Source: Vogesella urethralis
GTDB taxonomy: Bacteria; Pseudomonadota; Gammaproteobacteria; Burkholderiales; Chromobacteriaceae
Direction: 5' to 3'
DNA length: 64,000 nt
Assembly (NCBI RefSeq): GCF_007644045.2
Contig: NZ_VMDW02000075.1
Coordinates: forward strand, 124,001-188,000
Part shown: piece after piece, positions 47,168 through 55,427 of the stretch
Position numbering within the stretch: position 1 is the stretch's first letter
How the letters are laid out: every line of letters starts with the position of its first letter
The notes under the pieces: model-generated
Database searches by the model: none
The model's input: only the letters and a program-made list of their open reading frames with translations
What the model was told of the DNA's origin: nothing
Position numbers and translations under genes: made by a program

Positions 47168-48574
47168 ATGACCGCACAAACCCTGTACGACAAGCTGTGG
47201 CACAGCCACGTGGTGCACGAAGAAGCCGACGGCACCGTTTTGCTCTACATCGACCGCCACCTGGTGCACGAAGTGACCAGTCCGCAGGCGTTTGAAGGCC
47301 TGAAGCTGGCCGGTCGCCCGCTGTGGCGCGTGGATTCGGTGGTGTCGACTGCCGACCACAACACCCCCACCAACGATTGGGACAAGGGCATCCAGGACCC
47401 GATTTCGCGCCAGCAGGTAGAAACGCTGGACGCCAACATCAAGGCCTTTGGCGCGCTGGCTTACTTCCCGTTCAAGGACAAAGGCCAGGGCATTGTGCAC
47501 GTGATGGGGCCGGAACAGGGCGCAACCCTGCCGGGTATGACCGTGGTCTGTGGTGATAGCCATACCTCCACCCACGGCGCTTTTGGCGCGCTGGCGCACG
47601 GTATCGGCACCTCGGAAGTAGAACACGTGATGGCCACCCAGACGCTGGTGGCGAAGAAATCCAAAAACATGCTGGTGCGTGTGGACGGCAAGCTGCCGGC
47701 CGGCATTACCGGTAAAGACGTGGCGCTGGCGATTATCGGCAAGATCGGCACCGCCGGCGGTACCGGCTACGCCATCGAGTTTGGCGGCGAAGCCATTCGC
47801 GAGCTGTCGATGGAAGGCCGCATGAGCCTGTGCAATATGGCCATCGAAGCCGGCGCCCGTTCCGGTCTGGTGGCGGTGGACCAGAAAACCATCGATTACG
47901 TCAAAGGCCGCCCGTTTGCGCCGAAAGGCGAACAGTGGGACGCCGCTGTGGCGTACTGGAACACGCTGCATTCCGACGATGGCGCGCACTTCGACCAGAT
48001 CGTCGTGCTGGACGCCGCCGACATCCAGCCGCAAGTAACCTGGGGTACCTCGCCGGAAATGGTGACCGACATCAACGGCCGCGTGCCGGACCCGGCGCAA
48101 GAAGCCGATCCGGTGAAGAAGGGTTCCATCGAGCGTGCACTGGCCTATATGGGCCTGCAAGCCGGCACCCCGATGAGCGAGATTCCGGTAGACATCGTGT
48201 TCATCGGCTCCTGTACCAACAGCCGTATCGAAGACTTGCGTGACGCTGCTGCCGTGGCGCGTGGCCGCCAGAAAGCGGCCAACGTCAAGCAGGTGCTGGT
48301 GGTGCCGGGTTCCGGCCTGGTGAAAGCACAGGCGGAACAAGAAGGCCTGGACAAAGTCTTTATCGAAGCAGGCTTTGAATGGCGCGAACCGGGCTGCTCG
48401 ATGTGTCTGGCGATGAACGCCGACCGTCTGCAACCGGGTGAGCGTTGTGCCTCCACCTCCAACCGCAACTTTGAAGGTCGTCAGGGCCAGGGTGGCCGTA
48501 CCCACCTGGTGAGCCCGGCCATGGCCGCGGCGGCTGCCGTCGCCGGCCGTTTTGTCGACTTCCGCGCACTGTAA
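47168..48574 (+). CDS. leuC: 3-isopropylmalate dehydratase large subunit
   Basis: A 468-residue aconitase-family subunit for leucine synthesis, isomerising 2- to 3-isopropylmalate together with LeuD. Conserved blocks are [43 protein letters not shown], and the cluster cysteines in [15 protein letters not shown] and [12 protein letters not shown]. The frame is open upstream to 47057, but ATG 47168 fits the family N-terminus and has GAAGG upstream. It is followed by an entericidin-like gene and leuD. Confidence 0.96.
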   Translation: MTAQTLYDKLWHSHVVHEEADGTVLLYIDRHLVHEVTSPQAFEGLKLAGRPLWRVDSVVSTADHNTPTNDWDKGIQDPISRQQVETLDANIKAFGALAYFPFKDKGQGIVHVMGPEQGATLPGMTVVCGDSHTSTHGAFGALAHGIGTSEVEHVMATQTLVAKKSKNMLVRVDGKLPAGITGKDVALAIIGKIGTAGGTGYAIEFGGEAIRELSMEGRMSLCNMAIEAGARSGLVAVDQKTIDYVKGRPFAPKGEQWDAAVAYWNTLHSDDGAHFDQIVVLDAADIQPQVTWGTSPEMVTDINGRVPDPAQEADPVKKGSIERALAYMGLQAGTPMSEIPVDIVFIGSCTNSRIEDLRDAAAVARGRQKAANVKQVLVVPGSGLVKAQAEQEGLDKVFIEAGFEWREPGCSMCLAMNADRLQPGERCASTSNRNFEGRQGQGGRTHLVSPAMAAAAAVAGRFVDFRAL

Positions 48575-48590
48575 GCAAAGGCAAACAATC

Positions 48591-48713
48591 ATGACTATCC
48601 GACTTCTGGCACTGCTTTCCGTGGTATTGGTCATCACCGGCTGCAACACGGTTTCCGGTATCGGCAAGGACATCAAGAAGGCGGGTAGCGCCATTGAAAG
48701 GGCTGCACAATGA
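48591..48713 (+). CDS. Entericidin A/B-family small lipoprotein
   Basis: A 40-residue protein: [20 protein letters not shown] is a lipoprotein signal with Cys18 as the lipidation site. The mature part [20 protein letters not shown] is the amphipathic helix typical of entericidins (EcnA/EcnB), small outer-membrane-associated lipoproteins. It lies 17 bases after leuC, and its TGA overlaps the ATG of leuD (ATGA), so it is translated as part of the leucine operon. It is too short for routine ORF finders and easily missed. Confidence 0.88.
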   Translation: MTIRLLALLSVVLVITGCNTVSGIGKDIKKAGSAIERAAQ

Positions 48714-49348
48714 AAGCATTCACCACACTCAACGGCCTGGTCTGCCCGCTGGACCGCGCCAACGTCGACACCGACGCCATCATCCCCAAGCAATTCCTGA
48801 AATCGATCAAGCGTTCCGGCTTCGGCCCTAACCTGTTCGACGAATGGCGTTACCTGGACCACGGCGAGCCGGGTATGGACAACAGCCAGCGCCCGCTGAA
48901 CCCGGACTTTGTACTGAACTTCCCGCGCTACGCCGGCGCCCAGGTGCTGCTGGCGCGCGAGAACTTCGGCTGTGGTTCCAGCCGCGAACACGCGCCGTGG
49001 GCGCTGGAAGACCAAGGCTTCCGCGTGATCATTGCGCCGAGCTTTGCCGATATTTTCTTCAATAACTGCTTCAAGAACGGCCTGCTGCCCATCGTGCAAC
49101 CGGCCGAGGTGGTAGACCAGCTGTTCCGCGAATGCGAAGCTGCAGAAGGCTACACGCTGAATGTGGACCTGCCTTCGCAGACCATTACTACGCCGTCGGG
49201 CCTGACCTTTGCCTTTGACATCACCGAACACCGCAAGCACTGCCTGCTGGGCGGCCTGGATGAAATCGGCTTGACTTTGCAGCACGCTGACAAGATCAAG
49301 GCCTACGAAGCGCAACGCCGCCAATCGCAGCCTTGGCTGTTTGCCTGA
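48710..49348 (+). CDS. leuD: 3-isopropylmalate dehydratase small subunit
   Basis: A 212-residue swivel-domain partner of LeuC. Typical segments are [47 protein letters not shown] and [24 protein letters not shown] overlaps the entericidin stop. It is followed by an inverted pair of the GGTTGGCCGC motif and then leuB. Confidence 0.96.
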   Translation: MKAFTTLNGLVCPLDRANVDTDAIIPKQFLKSIKRSGFGPNLFDEWRYLDHGEPGMDNSQRPLNPDFVLNFPRYAGAQVLLARENFGCGSSREHAPWALEDQGFRVIIAPSFADIFFNNCFKNGLLPIVQPAEVVDQLFRECEAAEGYTLNVDLPSQTITTPSGLTFAFDITEHRKHCLLGGLDEIGLTLQHADKIKAYEAQRRQSQPWLFA

Positions 49349-49355
49349 TACTCCC

Positions 49356-49381
49356 AAGGTTGGCCGCCTGCGGCCAACCTT
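49356..49381. repeat. Perfect inverted pair of AAGGTTGGCCGC between leuD and leuB
   Basis: AAGGTTGGCCGC (49356-49367) and GCGGCCAACCTT (49370-49381), perfect 12-bp arms with a two-base centre, fill most of the 59-base gap. No T run follows, and the genes are otherwise operonic. Confidence 0.9.
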
Positions 49382-49407
49382 CTGCCCCATAGCACAGGAT
49401 AAAGATC

Positions 49408-50472
49408 ATGAAAATTGCAGTTCTGCCGGGTGACGGCATCGGTCCGGAAATCATTGCCCAAGCCAAACGCGTACTGGACGTATTGCGCAGCGACGGCCTG
49501 CCGATCGAAATGGAAGAGGCACCGCTGGGCGGCGCCGGTTACGACGCCTACGGCGTACCGTACCCGGAATTCACCCAGAAGCTGTGCCGCGAGGCCGATG
49601 CCGTGCTGCTGGGCGCCGTTGGCGGCCCGCAGTACGACACCCTGGAGCGCCCACTGCGCCCGGAGCGTGGCCTGTTGGCCATCCGTAAAGACCTGAACCT
49701 GTTCGCCAACCTGCGTCCGGCCATCCTGTACCCGGAGCTGGCCAATGCCTCCACGCTGAAGCCGGAAGTGGTATCGGGCCTGGACATCATGATCGTGCGC
49801 GAGCTGACCGGTGATATCTACTTCGGCCAGCCGCGCGGCATCGCCGTCAACGAACTGGGCGAGCGCGAGGCGTACAACACCATGCGCTACAGCGAAGGCG
49901 AAATCCGCCGTATCGCCCACGTGGCGTTCGGTATTGCGATGAAGCGCAACAAGAAGCTGTGTTCGGTTGACAAGGCCAACGTGCTGGAAACCACCGAGTT
50001 CTGGAAAGAGATCATGATCGACGTGGCGCGCGAGTACCCGCAGGTGGAGCTGAGCCACATGTACGTGGACAACGCCGCCATGCAGCTGGTCCGCAACCCC
50101 AAGCAGTTCGACGTGATGGTGACCGGCAATATCTTTGGCGACATCCTGTCCGACGAAGCCTCCATGCTCACCGGCTCCATCGGCATGCTGCCGTCGGCGT
50201 CGCTGGATCAGAACAACAAGGGCCTGTACGAGCCGAGCCACGGTTCCGCGCCGGATATCGCCGGCAAGAATCTAGCCAACCCGCTGGCGACCATCCTGTC
50301 GGCGGCCATGATGCTGCGTTATACCTTCGGCCAGGAAGCCGCCGCCCAGCGCGTAGAAAATGCCGTGAAAACCGTGCTGGCCAAGGGCTACCGTACTGCT
50401 GACATCTTTGAAGCCGGCTGCGAGAAAGTCAGCTGCAGCGGCATGGGTGATGCCGTGGTTGCCGCCATGTAA
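49408..50472 (+). CDS. leuB: 3-isopropylmalate dehydrogenase
   Basis: A 354-residue NAD-dependent oxidative decarboxylase acting after Leu[17 protein letters not shown] opens the protein. [37 protein letters not shown] and [34 protein letters not shown] are the substrate and nucleotide segments. ATG 49408 has AGGA upstream. Full length. Confidence 0.97.
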   Translation: MKIAVLPGDGIGPEIIAQAKRVLDVLRSDGLPIEMEEAPLGGAGYDAYGVPYPEFTQKLCREADAVLLGAVGGPQYDTLERPLRPERGLLAIRKDLNLFANLRPAILYPELANASTLKPEVVSGLDIMIVRELTGDIYFGQPRGIAVNELGEREAYNTMRYSEGEIRRIAHVAFGIAMKRNKKLCSVDKANVLETTEFWKEIMIDVAREYPQVELSHMYVDNAAMQLVRNPKQFDVMVTGNIFGDILSDEASMLTGSIGMLPSASLDQNNKGLYEPSHGSAPDIAGKNLANPLATILSAAMMLRYTFGQEAAAQRVENAVKTVLAKGYRTADIFEAGCEKVSCSGMGDAVVAAM

Positions 50473-50508
50473 ATGACCGTTTTAATGCTGTTCAAATAAA
50501 AAAACGAC

Positions 50509-50548
50509 ACCCCATTGTGCGCGCTGCTGTTGCCCTGCACAATGGGGT
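50509..50548 (+). other. Large perfect hairpin between leuB and asd
   Basis: ACCCCATTGTGC (50509-50520) / GCACAATGGGGT (50537-50548) with a 16-base loop. A second small hairpin CCTGC/GCAGG follows near 50564-50579. No T tract follows on the plus strand; an A run precedes it. It may be a 3-prime stem for leuB or a 5-prime structure for asd. Confidence 0.65.
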
Positions 50549-50626
50549 CGATCACTAGATAAGCCTGCCTTCAAGCAGGGCGGGCAAACGGTTTCAAACA
50601 CCCGACGACATTCAGGAGAAATTATC

Positions 50627-51733
50627 GTGCGAGTAGGTTTTGTAGGCTGGCGCGGCATGGTGGGTTCCGTGCTGATGCAGCGCATGCTGGAAGAGAACGA
50701 TTTTGCCGTTATCAACGAGCCGGTGTTCTTCACCACCTCCAATGTGGGTGGTGCTGCGCCCAACGTTGGCCGCGAGGTGCCGCCGCTGAAAGACGCGCGC
50801 AATATCGACGAACTGAAAGCGATGGACGCCATCGTTACTTGCCAGGGTGGTGATTACACCGCCGAGGTATACGGCAAACTGCGCGCGGCCGGCTGGACCG
50901 GTTACTGGATTGACGCGGCTTCCAGTCTGCGCATGGAAGACAACGCCGTGATCGTGCTGGACCCGGTCAACCGCAACGTGATCGACGCGGCGCTGGCCAA
51001 GGGCGTAAAAGATTACATCGGCGGCAACTGTACCAACTCCATCATGCTGATGGGCATGGGTGGTTTGTTCCGTGAAGGTCTGGTGGAGTGGGTATCGTCG
51101 ATGACGTACCAGGCGGCATCCGGTGGCGGTGCCAACCACATGCGCGAGCTGCTGAAGGGTATGGGCGTGGTGCACGCAGCCGTGGCCGACGAGCTGGCTA
51201 CCCCGTCGTCCGCCATTCTGGACATCGACCGCAAAGTGGCAGCCTCCATCCGCGAAGACGTGCCGACCGAGTTCTTCGGTGCGCCGCTGGCTGGCGGTCT
51301 GATCCCGTGGATCGACAAGCAGCTGGATAATGGCCAGTCCAAGGAAGAGTGGAAAGGCCAGGCCGAAGTGAACAAGATTCTGGGTACCGACGCCACCATT
51401 CCGGTAGATGGCCTGTGCGTGCGCATCGGCGCCATGCGCTGTCACAGCCTGGCACTGACCGTGAAGCTGAAAAAAGACCTGCCGCTGGAAGAAATCGAAG
51501 CCATCATCAAGTCGGGCAACGACTGGGTGAAATGGGTACCGAACGACCGCGAAATCAGCGTAAAAGAGCTGACGCCGGCGGCCATTACCGGTGGCCTGCA
51601 AATCGGCGTTGGCCGTGTACGCAAGCTGAATATGGGTGGTGAGTACCTGTCCGCCTTCGTGATTGGCGACCAGCTGCTGTGGGGCGCTGCCGAGCCGCTG
51701 CGCCGCATGCTGCGCATCCTGATCGAGCGCTAA
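50627..51733 (+). CDS. asd: Aspartate-semialdehyde dehydrogenase
   Basis: A 368-residue NADPH enzyme of the proteobacterial long type, in the lysine, threonine and methionine branch. [26 protein letters not shown] is the coenzyme site, [17 protein letters not shown] carries the catalytic cysteine, and [16 protein letters not shown] the catalytic histidine. The start is GTG at 50627 with CAGGAGA upstream. It is followed by a terminator and a paralogue. Confidence 0.96.
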   Translation: MRVGFVGWRGMVGSVLMQRMLEENDFAVINEPVFFTTSNVGGAAPNVGREVPPLKDARNIDELKAMDAIVTCQGGDYTAEVYGKLRAAGWTGYWIDAASSLRMEDNAVIVLDPVNRNVIDAALAKGVKDYIGGNCTNSIMLMGMGGLFREGLVEWVSSMTYQAASGGGANHMRELLKGMGVVHAAVADELATPSSAILDIDRKVAASIREDVPTEFFGAPLAGGLIPWIDKQLDNGQSKEEWKGQAEVNKILGTDATIPVDGLCVRIGAMRCHSLALTVKLKKDLPLEEIEAIIKSGNDWVKWVPNDREISVKELTPAAITGGLQIGVGRVRKLNMGGEYLSAFVIGDQLLWGAAEPLRRMLRILIER

Positions 51734-51768
51734 GCAAATTTGGCAGGGTTTCCTGCAACGAAAAGCAC

Positions 51769-51797
51769 AGCCTGTCACTACGGTGGCAGGCTTTTTA
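51769..51797 (+). terminator. Rho-independent terminator of asd
   Basis: AGCCTGTCAC (51769-51778) / GTGGCAGGCT (51783-51792) with one G-T pair, TACG loop, T tract. Confidence 0.88.
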
Positions 51798-51903
51798 ATT
51801 TGTGCACGGCTTTATTTGTCAGGCCAGTGCGCTAAAATGACGTCAATTCTATTATCAAGGCAATCTTATATTGCCTGTGTCCGTTTGTTATCAAGGTATT
51901 TAC

Positions 51904-52917
51904 ATGTCTGAAACCATTCGTCTTGCTGTTGTCGGTGCTACCAATCTGATCGGGGAGGCCGTGCTGGATTTGCTGGCCGAGCGTCAATTGCCGATCGGCC
52001 GTGTATTTGCGCTGGATATTGCCGATAAGGAAGGCGAGACCGTTTCTTTTGGCAATCTGGAACTGGAAGTCGGCGCGGTAGGTGAATTCGATTTTGCCAA
52101 TGTGTCGCTGGCCATTTTTGTCGGTGGTGCCGACATGACGCGCCAGTATGTGCCGGAAGCGCGCCAGGCCGGTTGCGCCATCATCGATTTCAGCAGTACC
52201 TACCGTCTGTCCGATGATGTGCCGCTGTTCGTGCCCGGTGTAAACGAGGCGGTGCTGGACGATTTGGGTGAAGGCCTGCTGGTGGCGGTGCCCAATTGCA
52301 CCGTCAGCCCGCTGGCGCAAGCATTGGCCGCACTGAAGGCCAGTGGCCTGCAGCGTGTCAGCGTGGCGACGTATCAGTCGGTGTCTGGTTCGGGCCGTGC
52401 CGCACTGGAAGAACTGGCCAACCAGACCACTGCCTTGTTCGGTGCCCGTGATGTGGAGCTGGAAGTTTACCCGAAGCGTATTTCTTTCAACGTGCTGCCG
52501 CTGGTCGGTGCGGTTGATGAAGACGGTGTCAGCGAAGAAGAGCGTTCCATCGAGCACGAACTGCGCAAGGTGTTGGCACTGCCGGCGCTGGAAGTGGAAG
52601 CCAGCTGCGTGCGCGTGCCGGTTTTCTTCGGTCACGGCTGGGCGGTCAGCGTGAAGACCGGAGATGAACTGACCCCGGCCAAGGCGCGCGAGCTGTTCCA
52701 GGCCGCCGGCTTGCAGGTGGTGGACGATCCGGCGGGCGACATGCCGTACGTCACGCCGCTGGAATCGTCCGGTAATGAAGCGGTTTGGGTGAGCCGTGTG
52801 CGTCGCCAGGGACAGGTGCTGTCGTTCTGGCTGGCTGCCGACAACGCACGCACCGGTGCGGCCTTGCCTTGTGTGGCGGCGACGGTTGCGCTGATGAAGC
52901 GGGGCTATTTTGCCTGA
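51904..52917 (+). CDS. usg: Aspartate-semialdehyde dehydrogenase-like protein (USG-1 family)
   Basis: A 337-residue paralogue of Asd. SETIRLAVVGATNLIGEAVLDLLAERQLP matches the N-terminal Rossmann motif, VPNCTVSPLAQALAAL places a cysteine at the catalytic position, and ATYQSVSGSGRAALEEL follows. In many proteobacteria this gene (usg) lies between asd or leuB and fimV/truA, as here, and is considered non-essential or of unknown role. Because the catalytic Cys is retained, residual enzyme activity is possible. Confidence 0.87.
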   Translation: MSETIRLAVVGATNLIGEAVLDLLAERQLPIGRVFALDIADKEGETVSFGNLELEVGAVGEFDFANVSLAIFVGGADMTRQYVPEARQAGCAIIDFSSTYRLSDDVPLFVPGVNEAVLDDLGEGLLVAVPNCTVSPLAQALAALKASGLQRVSVATYQSVSGSGRAALEELANQTTALFGARDVELEVYPKRISFNVLPLVGAVDEDGVSEEERSIEHELRKVLALPALEVEASCVRVPVFFGHGWAVSVKTGDELTPAKARELFQAAGLQVVDDPAGDMPYVTPLESSGNEAVWVSRVRRQGQVLSFWLAADNARTGAALPCVAATVALMKRGYFA

Positions 52918-53069
52918 GTCGATAAGTGCTAGTAGTATTGCTTACCGATAGAGCTATGTAGTTTGATTGATAACCCCGGGTTGGTCATGTCGAGACACTG
53001 AGGTGGTGCCACGACAGGCACGGGCGGCGGCCGGGACAAGAATATTTCACCGAAAGGTAGCGCGTTACG

Positions 53070-55319
53070 ATGCGAGCCAAGAAAAAGATGAGCGCCTTGC
53101 TGGTGGCGTTGCTGTTTTCCACTGCGGCCTGGGGTGGCCTGGGCGGGATTGCCGTGCGTTCCAACCTGGGCGAGGTGCTGCGGGCGGATATCGATCTGAC
53201 CGGTAGCGGCGAGGAAGAGTATGTGCGGGTCGGCCTGGCGCCGATGGATACCTTCCGTGACCTGCAAGTGGATTACAGCCCGGCGCTGACCAGCCTGCGC
53301 TTTGCCTTGGCCTATCGCTCTAACGGCAAGCCTTACATCCGGGTGCTGTCGGTACAGCCGGTAAGCGAGCCCTATCTGCGGTTTGTGGTAGAGGCACGTA
53401 CGGCCAGTGGTCGTTCAATCCGCGAGTACACCATTCTGCTCGACCCGCTGGAGTACCCGAACAAAGCCGAAGCAATCGAGCGTTCGGCCAAAGCCAGTGC
53501 GGCGGTAGAACCGCCCCGGCTGAAACCGGCCACGCCGTCTTCGGTTCGTATGCCGCTGCCGGCCCCTGCCGAGCCGGTAACGCCTGACAGTATCGTGGTG
53601 AAGCGGGGGCAGACGCTGGCACAGGTTGGCCGCATTGTTCGTCCGGAAGGTGCCACCTTGCGGCAGGCCATGGCCGCTTTGGTGCTGGCCAATCCGGGCG
53701 CTTTCATCAATGGCGATCCGTCTACCTTGCGGGCGGGTACCCGCCTGAAGGTGCCTTCGGCCGCTGCCGCCAAGGCGCTGAAGCCCGCTCGAGTGGCACA
53801 GATTCTGGATGGCACAGCCCCGCCGTCTGCGCGCCCGGTGTCTCCCCCCCCGGCGCCAAGCGTTGCACCGATGCCGGCAGCGAAGCCTGCCCAGCCGGTA
53901 TTGAAACTGGAACAGCCAGATCCCGCAGCCAATCTGGCCGCGCAAGATGCCCAATTGAAGGCTGCGCAACAAAAGATCGAAGAGCTGGAGCAGAAGCTGA
54001 AAGCGCTGCAAGCAGCGAAGCCGGCGGCCCCGGCAGCGGTGCCAGCCAGCGAACCTGCCGTTGCTGCATCTGAGCCGGTGCCGCTAGCACCAGCGTCGGC
54101 GCCGGTGGTGGCTTCTCATCCGGTGGTGACTGCTTCTGCACCGGTGCCCAAACCCTTGGTGGTGGCCAGCGAGCCGGTAGATGAGGGGCAGGGTCTGCTG
54201 GATCAGGTTATGGCTTATCTGCCCCTGATCGCAGGCGGGGTATCTGCAGTACTGCTGGGTGCGGCTGCCATTCTGTTCTTGCGCCGTCGTAAACGCGGCA
54301 CCAAGGCCGCTACCGAAGCAGCGGGTGCCTCCATTCTCGGTGCCAGCACCATCGGTCGTGTGGCCGGAGTAGACGAGGCAGCCGGTAATACCTTCCTGGC
54401 GGACTTTACCCGCACCGGCATGAACGGTATGGATTCCGGTGAAGTAGACCCGGTGGCTGAAGCCGAAGTGTATCTGGCTTATGGTCGCGACCAGCAAGCC
54501 GAAGAAATCCTCAAGGATGCGTTGGCCAAGGATCCTACGCGCCACGAAGTACGGATGAAGCTGCTGGAAATCTACGCATCGCGCCAGGATAAAGCCGCTT
54601 TTGAAGGCCAGGCCCGTGAAATGCACGCTGCTTTTGACGGCAAGGGCACCATGTGGTCGCGTACGGCAGCGCTGGGCCTGTCGATCGACCCGGAGAATCC
54701 CTTGTACGCGGGGCAGGGTGAGGCCGCTCGTCCGGCCGCTGCTGCGGCCTCGGTGGCGGCAGCCGTGGCGATTGACCTTGATTCCGAGTTGATGGGGGAT
54801 GTGGGTGAGCCATCGTCGCAGCCGGCCCCGATCGAGCCGGAAGTGCTGGATATCGGCGATGACGACCCGCTGCGTGCAGCCCTGTTCGGTGAAGAGGCGG
54901 CGGTAGCTGCCGAGCCAGACAATAGCCTGGATCTTGATAGCTTGCTGGCAGAGCCAGCCCCGGTGGCAGAGCCGGAGCCGGAGCAAGACGACAAGCACAT
55001 GCTGGACTTCGACTTCAATCTGGATGCGCCAGCGCCGGCCGCCGCCGTTGAAGCCGCAGCACCGGCTGCTGTGGATGATGGTTTCGATTTTGACTTGTCA
55101 TCGCTGGAAGAGCCTGCTGCAGCGCCTGCTGCTGAAACCGCGCCATCGCTGGATGGCATGAGTCTGTCTGATGACCCGCTATCTACCAAGCTGGATCTGG
55201 CACGGGTATATCTGGATATGGGTGACAAGGAAGGCGCGCGTGAAGTGCTGGAAGAGCTGTTGACCGAGGCGCAAGGGGCGCTGAAATCCGAGGCGGAGTC
55301 GTTGCTGGCATCGCTGTAA
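53070..55319 (+). CDS. fimV: FimV/HubP-type polar landmark protein, first copy
   Basis: A 749-residue inner-membrane protein. The signal peptide (to about AAWG) is followed by the FimV N-terminal domain (GLGGIAVRSNLGEVLRADIDL) and a LysM-like peptidoglycan-binding region (about 175-230, VVKRGQTLAQVGRIV). A Pro/Ala-rich linker with a coiled coil (AQLKAAQQKIEELEQKLKAL) precedes a transmembrane helix near 385 (LPLIAGGVSAVLLGAAAILFL). The acidic cytoplasmic part ends in a TPR-like FimV C-terminal domain (LDLARVYLDMGDKEGAREVLEELL). FimV/HubP organises cell poles and type IV pili. A second homologue follows. Confidence 0.92.
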   Translation: MRAKKKMSALLVALLFSTAAWGGLGGIAVRSNLGEVLRADIDLTGSGEEEYVRVGLAPMDTFRDLQVDYSPALTSLRFALAYRSNGKPYIRVLSVQPVSEPYLRFVVEARTASGRSIREYTILLDPLEYPNKAEAIERSAKASAAVEPPRLKPATPSSVRMPLPAPAEPVTPDSIVVKRGQTLAQVGRIVRPEGATLRQAMAALVLANPGAFINGDPSTLRAGTRLKVPSAAAAKALKPARVAQILDGTAPPSARPVSPPPAPSVAPMPAAKPAQPVLKLEQPDPAANLAAQDAQLKAAQQKIEELEQKLKALQAAKPAAPAAVPASEPAVAASEPVPLAPASAPVVASHPVVTASAPVPKPLVVASEPVDEGQGLLDQVMAYLPLIAGGVSAVLLGAAAILFLRRRKRGTKAATEAAGASILGASTIGRVAGVDEAAGNTFLADFTRTGMNGMDSGEVDPVAEAEVYLAYGRDQQAEEILKDALAKDPTRHEVRMKLLEIYASRQDKAAFEGQAREMHAAFDGKGTMWSRTAALGLSIDPENPLYAGQGEAARPAAAAASVAAAVAIDLDSELMGDVGEPSSQPAPIEPEVLDIGDDDPLRAALFGEEAAVAAEPDNSLDLDSLLAEPAPVAEPEPEQDDKHMLDFDFNLDAPAPAAAVEAAAPAAVDDGFDFDLSSLEEPAAAPAAETAPSLDGMSLSDDPLSTKLDLARVYLDMGDKEGAREVLEELLTEAQGALKSEAESLLASL

Positions 55320-55427
55320 CACTTGATGCAGATCGATTGCAATAGTTGATGTGCTTTCTTATTGCTGTTGCTTGCGCTTACTATGCCTGACTATCCGAAA
55401 AAACAGAAAAAAGGATCCGGGGTGACA

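Noticed and set aside
50473-50626. Lysine riboswitch upstream of asd
   Set aside because: Only simple hairpins are present; the multi-helix lysine-riboswitch architecture is not seen and is not expected in this group.
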